NCBI GenBank assembly: GCA_015059845.1
Contig: SUZR01000005.1
Location: 1-64,000 of the forward strand
Reading direction: 5' to 3'
Length of the DNA stretch: 64,000 nucleotides
Source of the DNA: Rikenellaceae bacterium
Lineage (GTDB): Bacteria > Bacteroidota > Bacteroidia > Bacteroidales > Rikenellaceae
Below the pieces are notes generated by a model. That model saw only the letters and a program-made list of their open reading frames with translations, ran no database searches and was not told the origin of the DNA. Numbering within the stretch: the stretch's first letter is position 1; each line of letters opens with the position of its first letter. Both the position numbers and the translations under genes were made by a program. Positions 1 to 8,137 of this stretch are shown here, piece by piece.

Positions 1-210
1 AGTTTTTGTACCTCGGGTTTTGATATTCAAGAAATTACACTTACTTTTACATTCCAAAATGGAGGTACAAGGCAAAAAGTGCGTTGAAAATCACTAACTT
101 ACACATTCTCAACGACTTGCCAAATGAATGATTGTACCTTTTAGAGTGCTAAATGACTGATTGATAATCATCTACACTTTCTGCATCGGAAAGTAATCCC
201 ACAAATAAAA
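1..210. other. Left-edge stretch without an identified gene
   Basis: One plus-strand frame is open from base 1 to a TGA at 85-87, and a second stays open slightly longer. Either could be the 3' end of a gene lying outside the window, but the visible peptide (under 40 residues) matches nothing I recognise. The rest is A/T-rich spacer leading to the glutamine synthetase terminator. Confidence 0.3.
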
Positions 211-246
211 AAATTGCCAGAACTGAAATTCGTTCTGGCAATTTTT
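211..246 (-). terminator. Terminator of the glutamine synthetase gene
   Basis: A 13-bp perfect stem (AAATTGCCAGAAC / GTTCTGGCAATTT) with an 8-nt loop lies just past the stop codon. The A-run at 207-213 gives a U-tract when read on the minus strand. Confidence 0.85.
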
Positions 247-261
247 ACTCTTAATACGATG

Positions 262-1764
262 CTATCCGCAGTGGAAATAGCGCTTTACAAGTTTGAGCAT
301 CTCCTCCTGATTGCCCTCAATCTCGCGGCGAAGGGTCTTATCGCCGTATGAACGCAAGCGCTTTATAATGCCATCAATCATCGCGGGGCTAAAGACATTA
401 TGCTGCTCGAAGATAGCTCGCTGACGCTCCAGGCAGTCGGCCGAAGCCTCACAGCTATCGGGCAGCTGAGCCAAATCTTTCAGTTTATCCTCATTCTCCT
501 TCTGATGGATATTCACATTCACGTAGGTCTTCTCGGCAATCTCCAGTGCATTCTCCAACTCAAAGCCGTGACGGCACGCTACGGCCAAGCCCGCTATCAG
601 CTGATATACATCGGCTGAGCCATCGGGCGAGCGCATCTCAACGGTCTGCTTCTGCGTGGTGTCGTAGTTACTCGCAGGCTCCAGAGGATTGGCCAGCTGG
701 CACATATCGCTCTTGGCAGCCCATCCCAGCGGCACGCGCACCAATACCGAACGGTTACGGTCGCCCCAGCATATATTTGTCGGAGCCTCCTGATGAGGCA
801 CCAGACGGAAATATGACGTAGGATTGGTATTTCCAAAAGCTGTAATCGAGGGCGCAAGCTCCATCATACCCGCAATAGCCCTGCGCGCCGTAGCCGACAG
901 CACACCTCCATCGAGCATCTGATTCTGGCCATCCTTCACGATACGCATATGCACGTGCAGGCCCGAGCCAGCCTTACCCGCCGTAATCTTCGGCGCGAAG
1001 GTGATGTCGTAGCCATACTGATATGCAAGGTTGCGGATAATCCACTTGGCAATCATCAGTTGGTCGGCAGCATCCTCAGCCGCAACGGGCAGGAACTCAA
1101 TCTCATTCTGCTCGTAGATAAGACCATCAATGGTGAAGTTACCCACCTCCGAGTGGCCATACTTTATCTGGCCGCCCGCCTGTGCGATGTAGGCCATACA
1201 CTGCGTGCGGAACTCGTTGAACTTGGCATAGGGAGCCGACTCGTGATAACCCTTCTGGTCGGTGGCAGGGAATAGTTCCGCGTCAGGGGCGATAACGTAG
1301 TACTCCAGCTCACCCATAGCCTGAAACTCCATCCCCGTCACATCGTTAAATGCGCGGCACGCCTTGCGCAAGGTGTTCTCAGGTGAGCTCTCCAACGGGA
1401 AACCATCCTTATTGAAGTACGAGCAGAGCATTGAGAGTGTAGGAATCTCGGCAAAGGGGTCAAGAAAAGCGGTTGAGAAGCGCGGCAATACATAGAGGTC
1501 GCTGCTGCCAGCCTCAATAAACGGGAAGAGGCTTGAGCCATCGACACGCTCACCGCAGGTGAGAATTGCATCTAAGTATGCGGCGTTGTTGATAACGAAG
1601 TTCAGCGTCTTCAAACGGCCATCGCCCGCAGGATACATAAAGTTAACCATCTGGATACCATTCTCCTTGATATAGCGCACGATATCGGCCTTTGTAAACT
1701 CCTTGCACGGCTTACCGAGGTAAGCGACGAGTCGGTTGGGACTCATTTCCAAATCTCTGTTCAT
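262..1764 (-). CDS. glnA: Type I glutamine synthetase family protein
   Basis: This 500-residue protein is predicted to make glutamine from glutamate, ammonia and ATP in the cytosol. A beta-grasp N-terminal domain (about residues 25-110) precedes the catalytic domain. Visible catalytic motifs are GELEYYV, the GSGLHVHM loop, a substrate/ATP segment around NPTSYFRLVPHQEAPTN, and VEMRSPDGSAD near the C-terminus. I see no adenylylation-type NLYDLP tyrosine loop, so GlnE-type control is unlikely. A -7 box at 1813-1820 supports this start. It stands alone, convergent with nothing visible to its left. A related ligase such as a gamma-glutamylamine synthetase cannot be excluded, because the family is broad. 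Confidence 0.85.
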   Translation of the reverse strand: MNRDLEMSPNRLVAYLGKPCKEFTKADIVRYIKENGIQMVNFMYPAGDGRLKTLNFVINNAAYLDAILTCGERVDGSSLFPFIEAGSSDLYVLPRFSTAFLDPFAEIPTLSMLCSYFNKDGFPLESSPENTLRKACRAFNDVTGMEFQAMGELEYYVIAPDAELFPATDQKGYHESAPYAKFNEFRTQCMAYIAQAGGQIKYGHSEVGNFTIDGLIYEQNEIEFLPVAAEDAADQLMIAKWIIRNLAYQYGYDITFAPKITAGKAGSGLHVHMRIVKDGQNQMLDGGVLSATARRAIAGMMELAPSITAFGNTNPTSYFRLVPHQEAPTNICWGDRNRSVLVRVPLGWAAKSDMCQLANPLEPASNYDTTQKQTVEMRSPDGSADVYQLIAGLAVACRHGFELENALEIAEKTYVNVNIHQKENEDKLKDLAQLPDSCEASADCLERQRAIFEQHNVFSPAMIDGIIKRLRSYGDKTLRREIEGNQEEMLKLVKRYFHCG

Positions 1765-1812
1765 AGTATATTAATTTTTTGCTATTTACTTTTTAATCGA
1801 AACACATCTTTA

Positions 1813-1820
1813 CAAAGTTA
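1813..1820 (-). promoter_or_regulatory. -7 promoter box of glnA
   Basis: TAACTTTG on the minus strand matches the Bacteroidetes -7 consensus TAnnTTTG, about 50 nt upstream of the start codon. Confidence 0.7.
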
Positions 1821-1910
1821 TAAATTTATTTTATAACTACCACGCTATCACCCTAAAATATTACAAGTTGTCGGCAAATAACAAGCCACACGCCGTGCGC
1901 CACAAAAAAA

Positions 1911-1940
1911 AAGACGCCTCGGCAAAAGCCAAAGCGTCTT
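1911..1940 (-). terminator. Terminator of the tricorn-like peptidase gene
   Basis: The stem AAGACGC / GCGTCTT has an inner GGC/GCC pair. The A-run at about 1904-1912 becomes a U-tract on the minus strand. It lies 24 nt past the stop codon. Confidence 0.75.
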
Positions 1941-1963
1941 CTCTATTTAGCGATAGCAGATTG

Positions 1964-4900
1964 CTACCAACCCAAATCCTTCATCGTACGAGCCTTAGGA
2001 GTCTTGGGCAGAGGCTTACGCTCCTTGAGCTGCTCCAGAGCCACCTCAATAGCCTTGTTGAGCTGCTCATCCTCACCCATATACTCCTTAACGGGGTCGT
2101 TGTCGAGCAAAATATCGGGGTCAACACCGTGATTTTCGACAATCCACTCGCCCGTCTTGGCGTCGTAGTTGGTAAAGAATGGCACGCGCACATCCGTACC
2201 GTCAATGTAGGGTAGCGAGCCGCTGATACCCACAATACCACCCCACGTACGAGTACCGATAACCGTTCCGAGCTCGTTAGCCTTGAAGCTCCAGGGGAAC
2301 AAATCGCCATCCGAAGCGGAATACTTGTTGATAAGCAACACCTTCGGGCCGTGGTGTGTAGCGTCGGGAATTGTTCCGTTGGTATCACGACCGCGATACA
2401 TCGTCATACGATACGCCTGACGCAACAAACGCTCGATAATCATCGGCGACACGTTACCGCCACCATTTGCGCGGTCGTCGATAATCAACGCCTCCTTATC
2501 CAACTGAGGATAGAAGTAACGAGCAAACTCATTCAAACCGTCGGGACCCATATCGGGGATATATATATAACCCACACGGCCATTTGTAGCCTGCTCAACC
2601 TTGCGGATATTATCCTGCACCCAGTTGTAGTGGTAGAGCGGATACTCATTCTCGATAGGGCTGATTACAACCTTGCGAGCGCCCTCGGCCGATGCGCTGC
2701 TATTTACGCTCAGCTCGGTCAAGACGTTAGCCTTGCCAACCAGCAACTCGTAGATATTCTTCACGCTTGAGGTCGGGATACCATCAATGGCTACGATATA
2801 ATCTCCCTGCTTAACATCCACGCCAGGCTCTGCGAGCGGCGAGCGGAGCGTCTGGCTATATACGCCACCGGGCAGAATCTTCTCAATGCGATAGAAGCCG
2901 CTCTTATCCTTCTTCAGCTCGGCGCCCAGCAATCCCATCGGGATACGCTTCGGCTGCGGCATCTCACCAGGATTAACGTATGCGTGACCGCAACCCACCT
3001 CGGCAATCATCTCACCGATGATGTAGTTCAAATCAAGGCGTGTCTTGGCGTAGGGCAACAATACCTCATATTTCTTTTTGATAGCCTTCCAATCCTGGCC
3101 GTGCATATTTTCGAGGTAGAAACCATCGCGGAATGCGCGCCATACCTCGTCGTAAATCTGTGCCCACTCCTGCATATAATCCACGTGAGCAACCATATCC
3201 TTCGTATTAATGGCCTCGCGCATATTGGCCTTCGCTGTGGGGAAGTCGCTCACGAACATCTGACCACGCTTCACAAACAGAGCCTTCTTGCTACCAGGGG
3301 TAAGCGAGAATGAAGCACCCTCGGCTACGGTCTCCTCCTTCTGTGTCTTAAGGTCGAAGGCCTTTGTGCCACCCATCGAAGAGTAGTAAACCTTCTTACC
3401 ATCAGAGTAGAAATTACGGTATGAGCCAGCAGGCAACGGCAACTTAACGATGCGTGCAGGCAGGTTCTCCGTATCAATCTTAACCTCTACGGCCGAAGCC
3501 TCACCCTTCTTCTCCTCACGCTTTACCTCTGGCGCACCGTCGGTAGGCAACAGCGGCGAGGGAGTATCCTCTGAGAGCATAGCCATATATACGCCATTCA
3601 TACGAGAGTAGATATGATTCCACTCCAGCTGACCGTATGTGGGGTTGAAGTCACGAGCCGAAGTGAAAATCAAATACTTACCATCGGCGCTAAATACGGG
3701 AGAAGAGGAGTTGTACCACTTCTCCGTTACGGGGTACTCCTTCTTTGTTGAGAGGTTATATACATAGACAACGCTCATCTCGTTGGTGGCGTTCTTGGTG
3801 TATGTAATCCACTTGCTGTCGGGCGAGTAACTTACGCCATAGAACTCACCACCAGGATTCTGCATCAGCGTCTGCTTACTCTTGGCCGCAACATCCACCT
3901 CGACGATACGATTCTTGCGGTCGGTATAGAGCACCTTCTTGCTGTCGGGACGCCACATCAGCTGACGAATATACGTATCGCCACCCTTAGTGAGCTGCAC
4001 GGGCTCGCCATCCTCACCCTGCAACCAAATCTCGCACTCACCCGTACGGTCGCTGATGTATGCAATCCACTTACCATCGGGGCTCCACGCCGCACCACGC
4101 TCGTTAGCTCCAGATGTGCGTGTAATATTGCGTGTTACACCCTTATCGGTAGGCACATTAAACACCTCACCGCGAGCTACGATAGCCACGCGCTTGCCAT
4201 CGGGCGAGAGGCTGGCCGTAGAGGCTCTACCTGATACGTTCTTAACCTCGGTACGTGCGTAGTTATTCTCGGCACCCATTGTGATTGTAATCTTTTCAGC
4301 CTTGCGGGTGCGAGGGTCGAACTTATAGATATAACCACCCTTCTCGAAGACAATCACCTTGCCGTCCGAGCTGGGGAACTTAATGTCGTAATCCGTGAAG
4401 TTTGTAACCTTCTCTGTCTTCTTGGTCTTGGTATTATAGACAAAGAGGTTCATCACCATATCGCGGTCGCTGATAAAGAAAATCTCCTCACCAATCCACA
4501 TCGGGAATATATCTTGCGATACGTTGTTTGTTACATTCTCCACCTTCTTTGCTGCAGGGTCGTAAATCCACACATCGTCGGCCATACCGCCCTTATAATA
4601 CTTCCAGGTGCGGAACTCGCGCATCACACGGTTGTAGGCCATCTTCTTACCGTCGGGCGAGTATGAGCAGAAACCACCCTCGGGCAGAGGCAGCTGCTCG
4701 GGCATACCGCCATCTTTCGCCACCGACCAGAGTTTTCCGCTAAAACCGTCGCTGATACGGTTGCGATAGATAATCTGACCACCATCGCGTGTCCAGGTCA
4801 TCACAATGTTGTTGGGGCCCATACGGTCACCCAAATCATCACGGCTGTTTGTTGCCGTGTAGGTCAATCGCTCAGGCTCGCCACCCGTAGCAGGAATTAG

Positions 4901-5164
4901 GAATACCTCCGTATTTCCATCATACTGACCCGTGAATGCTATCGATGTGCCATCGGGCGAGAAGCGCGCAAACATCTCAGTACCAACGTGCGATGTGAGT
5001 CGCTCAGCCTGACCACCCGCCAAAGGAGCCTTGTATAGGTCACCTGCATAGGTAAAGACCACATCTACACCATTGGTTGCCGGGAAACGCAACAGGCGAC
5101 CTTCATCAGCCTGCGTAGCAGCAACCGCTCCCACAAATAACAAGGATAATAATAGTTTCTTCAT
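1964..5164 (-). CDS. Secreted tricorn-like S41 serine peptidase
   Basis: This 1066-residue protein resembles archaeal tricorn protease in layout. A signal peptide (residues 1-20, ending in ATQADE) is followed by many PD40/WD40-like propeller blades (repeated FSPDG, WSPDG, FSADG motifs to about residue 560), a linker, a C1-like helical segment, a PDZ domain (about 760-850) and a C-terminal S41 peptidase domain. The likely catalytic serine is in NKYSASDGDLF and the likely histidine in CGHAYV. Tricorn-type enzymes cleave oligopeptides, and here the signal peptide puts the activity in the periplasm or outside. It follows the esterase at 5186-6373 after 21 nt and is probably co-transcribed with it. 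Confidence 0.88.
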   Translation of the reverse strand: MKKLLLSLLFVGAVAATQADEGRLLRFPATNGVDVVFTYAGDLYKAPLAGGQAERLTSHVGTEMFARFSPDGTSIAFTGQYDGNTEVFLIPATGGEPERLTYTATNSRDDLGDRMGPNNIVMTWTRDGGQIIYRNRISDGFSGKLWSVAKDGGMPEQLPLPEGGFCSYSPDGKKMAYNRVMREFRTWKYYKGGMADDVWIYDPAAKKVENVTNNVSQDIFPMWIGEEIFFISDRDMVMNLFVYNTKTKKTEKVTNFTDYDIKFPSSDGKVIVFEKGGYIYKFDPRTRKAEKITITMGAENNYARTEVKNVSGRASTASLSPDGKRVAIVARGEVFNVPTDKGVTRNITRTSGANERGAAWSPDGKWIAYISDRTGECEIWLQGEDGEPVQLTKGGDTYIRQLMWRPDSKKVLYTDRKNRIVEVDVAAKSKQTLMQNPGGEFYGVSYSPDSKWITYTKNATNEMSVVYVYNLSTKKEYPVTEKWYNSSSPVFSADGKYLIFTSARDFNPTYGQLEWNHIYSRMNGVYMAMLSEDTPSPLLPTDGAPEVKREEKKGEASAVEVKIDTENLPARIVKLPLPAGSYRNFYSDGKKVYYSSMGGTKAFDLKTQKEETVAEGASFSLTPGSKKALFVKRGQMFVSDFPTAKANMREAINTKDMVAHVDYMQEWAQIYDEVWRAFRDGFYLENMHGQDWKAIKKKYEVLLPYAKTRLDLNYIIGEMIAEVGCGHAYVNPGEMPQPKRIPMGLLGAELKKDKSGFYRIEKILPGGVYSQTLRSPLAEPGVDVKQGDYIVAIDGIPTSSVKNIYELLVGKANVLTELSVNSSASAEGARKVVISPIENEYPLYHYNWVQDNIRKVEQATNGRVGYIYIPDMGPDGLNEFARYFYPQLDKEALIIDDRANGGGNVSPMIIERLLRQAYRMTMYRGRDTNGTIPDATHHGPKVLLINKYSASDGDLFPWSFKANELGTVIGTRTWGGIVGISGSLPYIDGTDVRVPFFTNYDAKTGEWIVENHGVDPDILLDNDPVKEYMGEDEQLNKAIEVALEQLKERKPLPKTPKARTMKDLGW

Positions 5165-5185
5165 AAGTTTTTATATTTTAAGCAG

Positions 5186-6373
5186 TTATTTCCACAAATT
5201 CGGCAGGAAACTGTAATAGAGCAGATGGCGCCACGTCATAAAATCGTGGGCGCTAAAGCCTCCGATATAATATTCGTGTTCAATGCCCAGCTCCTCCAGC
5301 TGGTTGTGCAGCAGCACGTGGCGCGATTTCTCGTTGGTTTCATATTTACCTGCGCCAATATAGATATAGTCGAATTTTGCCTTCTTAAACGCCTTCTTAT
5401 CGCGGCCCATAGCCACATCGTCCTTACCAAAGGCCTTCTCGTCAGCCGCTGTCAGGGCTGCACTCAAGATTCCGAGCGAACCAAACAAGTCGGGATTACG
5501 GAAACCGATATACTGCGTATGGCGACCACCCATCGAAAGACCGGCCAATGCACGTCCCTTACTGCTACGGATAGTGCTGTAATGCGAATCAACCCACGGA
5601 ATTATGCACTCCTTATACTCCTGCTCCATCATCTTGAACGACAAGGCGCTATGATTAGGCGACGAGCGGTGAACAATCTGATTATTAACCATCACAACGA
5701 TTGTCGGTTTAATCTTTCCCTCGGCAATCATATTATCCATAATCCAATTCACCTGACCATACTTGTACCACGAATCGGTCGCCTCGCCCGAGCCTCCCAT
5801 AAGGTAGAGAACGGGATACTTTTTCTTCGCGTCGTACTGCGGGGGCGTATAAACCAGAATCGTACGCAGGCCCTTCGATACTGTTGAGTTATAATAACTT
5901 GTAGTTACCGAGCCGTGTTCAATGGCGGGATTAGGGTCGTAATATGCCGGAGCATCGCCGTGAACATAGAGCATACTCGATGCAGGCATTGTACCGTGAT
6001 TATGAAGCGTATTGGCGGGGTCCACGAAGCTCACGCCATCAACACTGAATGTATATGTATATACATCGGGGGTAAACGGGCCCGCCTTAACCGACCAGAC
6101 ACCATTATCGTTCTTAGTCATCGTGGCACTCTTGGCCTCCATTCCGCCCGTAAACATCGTACCACGCACCACAACCTCCTTTGCATTGGGCGCATAAAGA
6201 CGGAACGTAACGGTATGGTCGTCGTGTACCTCAGGGGAGATTACACGCGCACCCATTGGTGCTAAGCCTTCGGTATTTGCTTGAGGATTATGCACCTCGT
6301 TGACCCACGACTGCTGTGCCACAGCCACAAACGAGAACAACATTGCCACAATGGAAAAGATTAACTGTTTCAT
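5186..6373 (-). CDS. Secreted esterase with N-terminal CBM48/E-set domain
   Basis: This 395-residue protein has a signal peptide (residues 1-19, ending AVAQQ). An Ig-like CBM48/E-set module (about 35-125) precedes an esterase-D type alpha/beta hydrolase domain (about 145-395). The nucleophile serine is in GLSMGG and the likely catalytic histidine is in FSAHDF near the C-terminus. The family includes feruloyl and acetyl-xylan esterases (XynZ, Fae types), so removal of acyl groups from plant polysaccharide is a reasonable guess, but the substrate is not readable from sequence. It is the first gene of an operon with the tricorn-like peptidase. A -7 box (6414-6421) lies about 40 nt upstream. Confidence 0.85.
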   Translation of the reverse strand: MKQLIFSIVAMLFSFVAVAQQSWVNEVHNPQANTEGLAPMGARVISPEVHDDHTVTFRLYAPNAKEVVVRGTMFTGGMEAKSATMTKNDNGVWSVKAGPFTPDVYTYTFSVDGVSFVDPANTLHNHGTMPASSMLYVHGDAPAYYDPNPAIEHGSVTTSYYNSTVSKGLRTILVYTPPQYDAKKKYPVLYLMGGSGEATDSWYKYGQVNWIMDNMIAEGKIKPTIVVMVNNQIVHRSSPNHSALSFKMMEQEYKECIIPWVDSHYSTIRSSKGRALAGLSMGGRHTQYIGFRNPDLFGSLGILSAALTAADEKAFGKDDVAMGRDKKAFKKAKFDYIYIGAGKYETNEKSRHVLLHNQLEELGIEHEYYIGGFSAHDFMTWRHLLYYSFLPNLWK

Positions 6374-6413
6374 ATGGATTAGTATTAAATAATTTGTACT
6401 AAGTAGTCGATAA

Positions 6414-6421
6414 CAAAGATA
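6414..6421 (-). promoter_or_regulatory. -7 box of the esterase-peptidase operon
   Basis: TATCTTTG on the minus strand, a full TAnnTTTG match 41 nt before the esterase start. Confidence 0.7.
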
Positions 6422-6494
6422 GAAAAAAAATTTGATTACACGCAGAACACTTTAAATAACAAATAAAAGCACCCCGACTACCCCAAAAATAACA

Positions 6495-6528
6495 AAAAAA
6501 TCCTACCCGAAGTCAGGCAGGATTTTTC
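6495..6528 (-). terminator. Terminator of the DUF1080 gene
   Basis: An imperfect stem (AAATCCTACCCGA against TCAGGCAGGATTT) with an A-run on its left flank gives a U-tract on the minus strand, 17 nt beyond the stop codon. Confidence 0.75.
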
Positions 6529-6545
6529 ATATATCACACAAATGA

Positions 6546-7169
6546 TTACTCAATAGCTGTAAGATAGAGGTTGCGGAACTCGATAGGGCCACCCTCGCTC
6601 TGCAATGCGATATAACCCTCTGTGGTGTTTGTGGTACACTCATTCTGCAACTGGCCATTAATATAAACGGTAATCTTACCGCCCTGGCATACGATATCGG
6701 CCTCGTTCCACTCGCCGATAGCCTTCTCGTAGTCACCATTACGGTCCTTTACGGGGAACTCGCCCACGCACTCGATATCTGAAATCTTCGAGCCACCGAG
6801 CATTACATAGTCACCAGCCTTACCGCTACACAACTGGCACTCGATAGCATTAGGCCAAATCTTATCGCCATCCTGCACACGGTGGAAGATACCGCTATTG
6901 GTACCCTCGCCAACCCAGCGCCACTCGGCGTGGAACTTATAATCGCCATACTTCTCAGCCGTACGCATATAACCGAAAGGCTGGCCTACGATGTGAATAT
7001 TGCCATCCTTCACACCATACACCTCCGATGCGGGAACATCGCTCTTATCATCAACAACACACACCCAATCGGTAAGGTCCTTACCGTTGAACAACTCGGT
7101 CTTAGCGGTACCACAAGAACTCAAAAGAGCCGCGAAGCACATTGCGGCAAATAAAAATTTAGCTTTCAT
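6546..7169 (-). CDS. DUF1080 (3-keto-disaccharide hydrolase family) lipoprotein
   Basis: This 207-residue protein has a lipoprotein signal (MKAKFLFAAMC...LLSSCG, lipobox LSSC) followed by one DUF1080 concanavalin-like beta-sandwich. Recognisable family segments are LFNGKDLTDWVC, FHAEWRWVGEGTNSGIF and the C-terminal GPIEFRNLYL. Members act on 3-keto-glycosides or bind sugars. Here it is probably tethered to the outer membrane. The start at 7169 is preferred over an in-frame ATG at 7211, because the -7 box sits at 7209-7216 and the lipobox is then correctly spaced. It is transcribed divergently from the esterase at 7302. Confidence 0.85.
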   Translation of the reverse strand: MKAKFLFAAMCFAALLSSCGTAKTELFNGKDLTDWVCVVDDKSDVPASEVYGVKDGNIHIVGQPFGYMRTAEKYGDYKFHAEWRWVGEGTNSGIFHRVQDGDKIWPNAIECQLCSGKAGDYVMLGGSKISDIECVGEFPVKDRNGDYEKAIGEWNEADIVCQGGKITVYINGQLQNECTTNTTEGYIALQSEGGPIEFRNLYLTAIE

Positions 7170-7208
7170 AGTCGATGAACACTTTTTTTCGTTAAAAATT
7201 ACTTTTAA

Positions 7209-7216
7209 CAAAAATA
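7209..7216 (-). promoter_or_regulatory. -7 box of the DUF1080 gene
   Basis: TATTTTTG on the minus strand. It overlaps the alternative upstream ATG and so favours the downstream start at 7169. Confidence 0.6.
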
Positions 7217-7259
7217 GCCATTATTTCGTAATTTACAATAGCTTTTAGGCCTTTTTCGC

Positions 7260-7267
7260 TATATTTG
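7260..7267 (+). promoter_or_regulatory. -7 box of the esterase-S9 peptidase operon
   Basis: TATATTTG followed by CA, 34 nt before the start codon at 7302. Confidence 0.75.
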
Positions 7268-7301
7268 CAATAATTTAACTCACGACTAAAACTTAAATAT
7301 T

Positions 7302-8129
7302 ATGAAAAAACTATTCACACTAATGCTTGCTCTGGCGGTATGCAACACCTCTTGGGCATATATTCGTGAAACAATCGCCGTAAAGAGCCAATCGATGAAT
7401 AAGGATGTTCCCGTAACGGTAATTCTGCCCAACGCCTACCACTCGATGGAGGAGATGCCCGTTGTATATCTTCTGCACGGCCACGGCGACAACAACACGG
7501 CGTGGGACGTGAAGGGTAATGCAGGCGCACTGGCCGACCAGTACAACATCATCCTCGTTATGCCCGACGGTGGCAAGAACAGCTGGTATTGGGACAGTCC
7601 CATAGACCCTACCTATAATTATGAGACATTTGTTTCGATTGAGCTTATTTCATACATCGACTCACACTACAAGACCAAGGCCGACCGCACGGCGCGTGCC
7701 ATTACTGGCTTGTCGATGGGTGGCCACGGTGCTATGTACCTTGCCATTCGTCATCAGGAGTTATTCGGCGCTGCCGGCTCAACATCGGGTGGTGTAGATA
7801 TCCGTCCCTTCCCTAAGAATTGGGGTATGTCGTTGCGTCTGGGTACCATCGAGGAGAAGCCCGAGAATTGGGAGAACTACACCGTAACAAATATGGTTCA
7901 TATGCTCAAGCCCAATGCCCTGAAACTCATCATCGACTGCGGCTCGGAGGATTTCTTCTTCAAGGTAAACTGCGAGTTCCACGACAAGCTGATGGAGGCG
8001 AAGATTCCCCACGACTTCTACGTGCGCCCAGGTGTTCACAATTGGGATTACTGGCGTAACTCTATTCAGTATCAGGTGCTTTTCTTCAGTAACTACTTCA
8101 AATCGGCCAAGGTCGAGGCGACTAAATAA
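7302..8129 (+). CDS. Secreted esterase (esterase D / tributyrin esterase type)
   Basis: This 275-residue alpha/beta hydrolase has a signal peptide (residues 1-19, ending in SWA). An oxyanion-type YLLHGHGDN segment lies near residue 57, the nucleophile serine is in GLSMGGHGAM, an acid candidate is in CGSEDFF, and the catalytic histidine is probably in GVHNWDYW. This is the esterase-D/feruloyl-esterase-like family acting on short acyl esters; the natural substrate is unknown. It is the first gene of an operon with the S9 peptidase, which starts 8 nt later. It differs from the esterase at 5186 in lacking the CBM48 module. Confidence 0.85.
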   Translation: MKKLFTLMLALAVCNTSWAYIRETIAVKSQSMNKDVPVTVILPNAYHSMEEMPVVYLLHGHGDNNTAWDVKGNAGALADQYNIILVMPDGGKNSWYWDSPIDPTYNYETFVSIELISYIDSHYKTKADRTARAITGLSMGGHGAMYLAIRHQELFGAAGSTSGGVDIRPFPKNWGMSLRLGTIEEKPENWENYTVTNMVHMLKPNALKLIIDCGSEDFFFKVNCEFHDKLMEAKIPHDFYVRPGVHNWDYWRNSIQYQVLFFSNYFKSAKVEATK

Positions 8130-8137
8130 CAACCACT

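Noticed and set aside
1..87. Transposase remnant at the left edge
   Set aside because: The visible frame is too short and matches no family with confidence.
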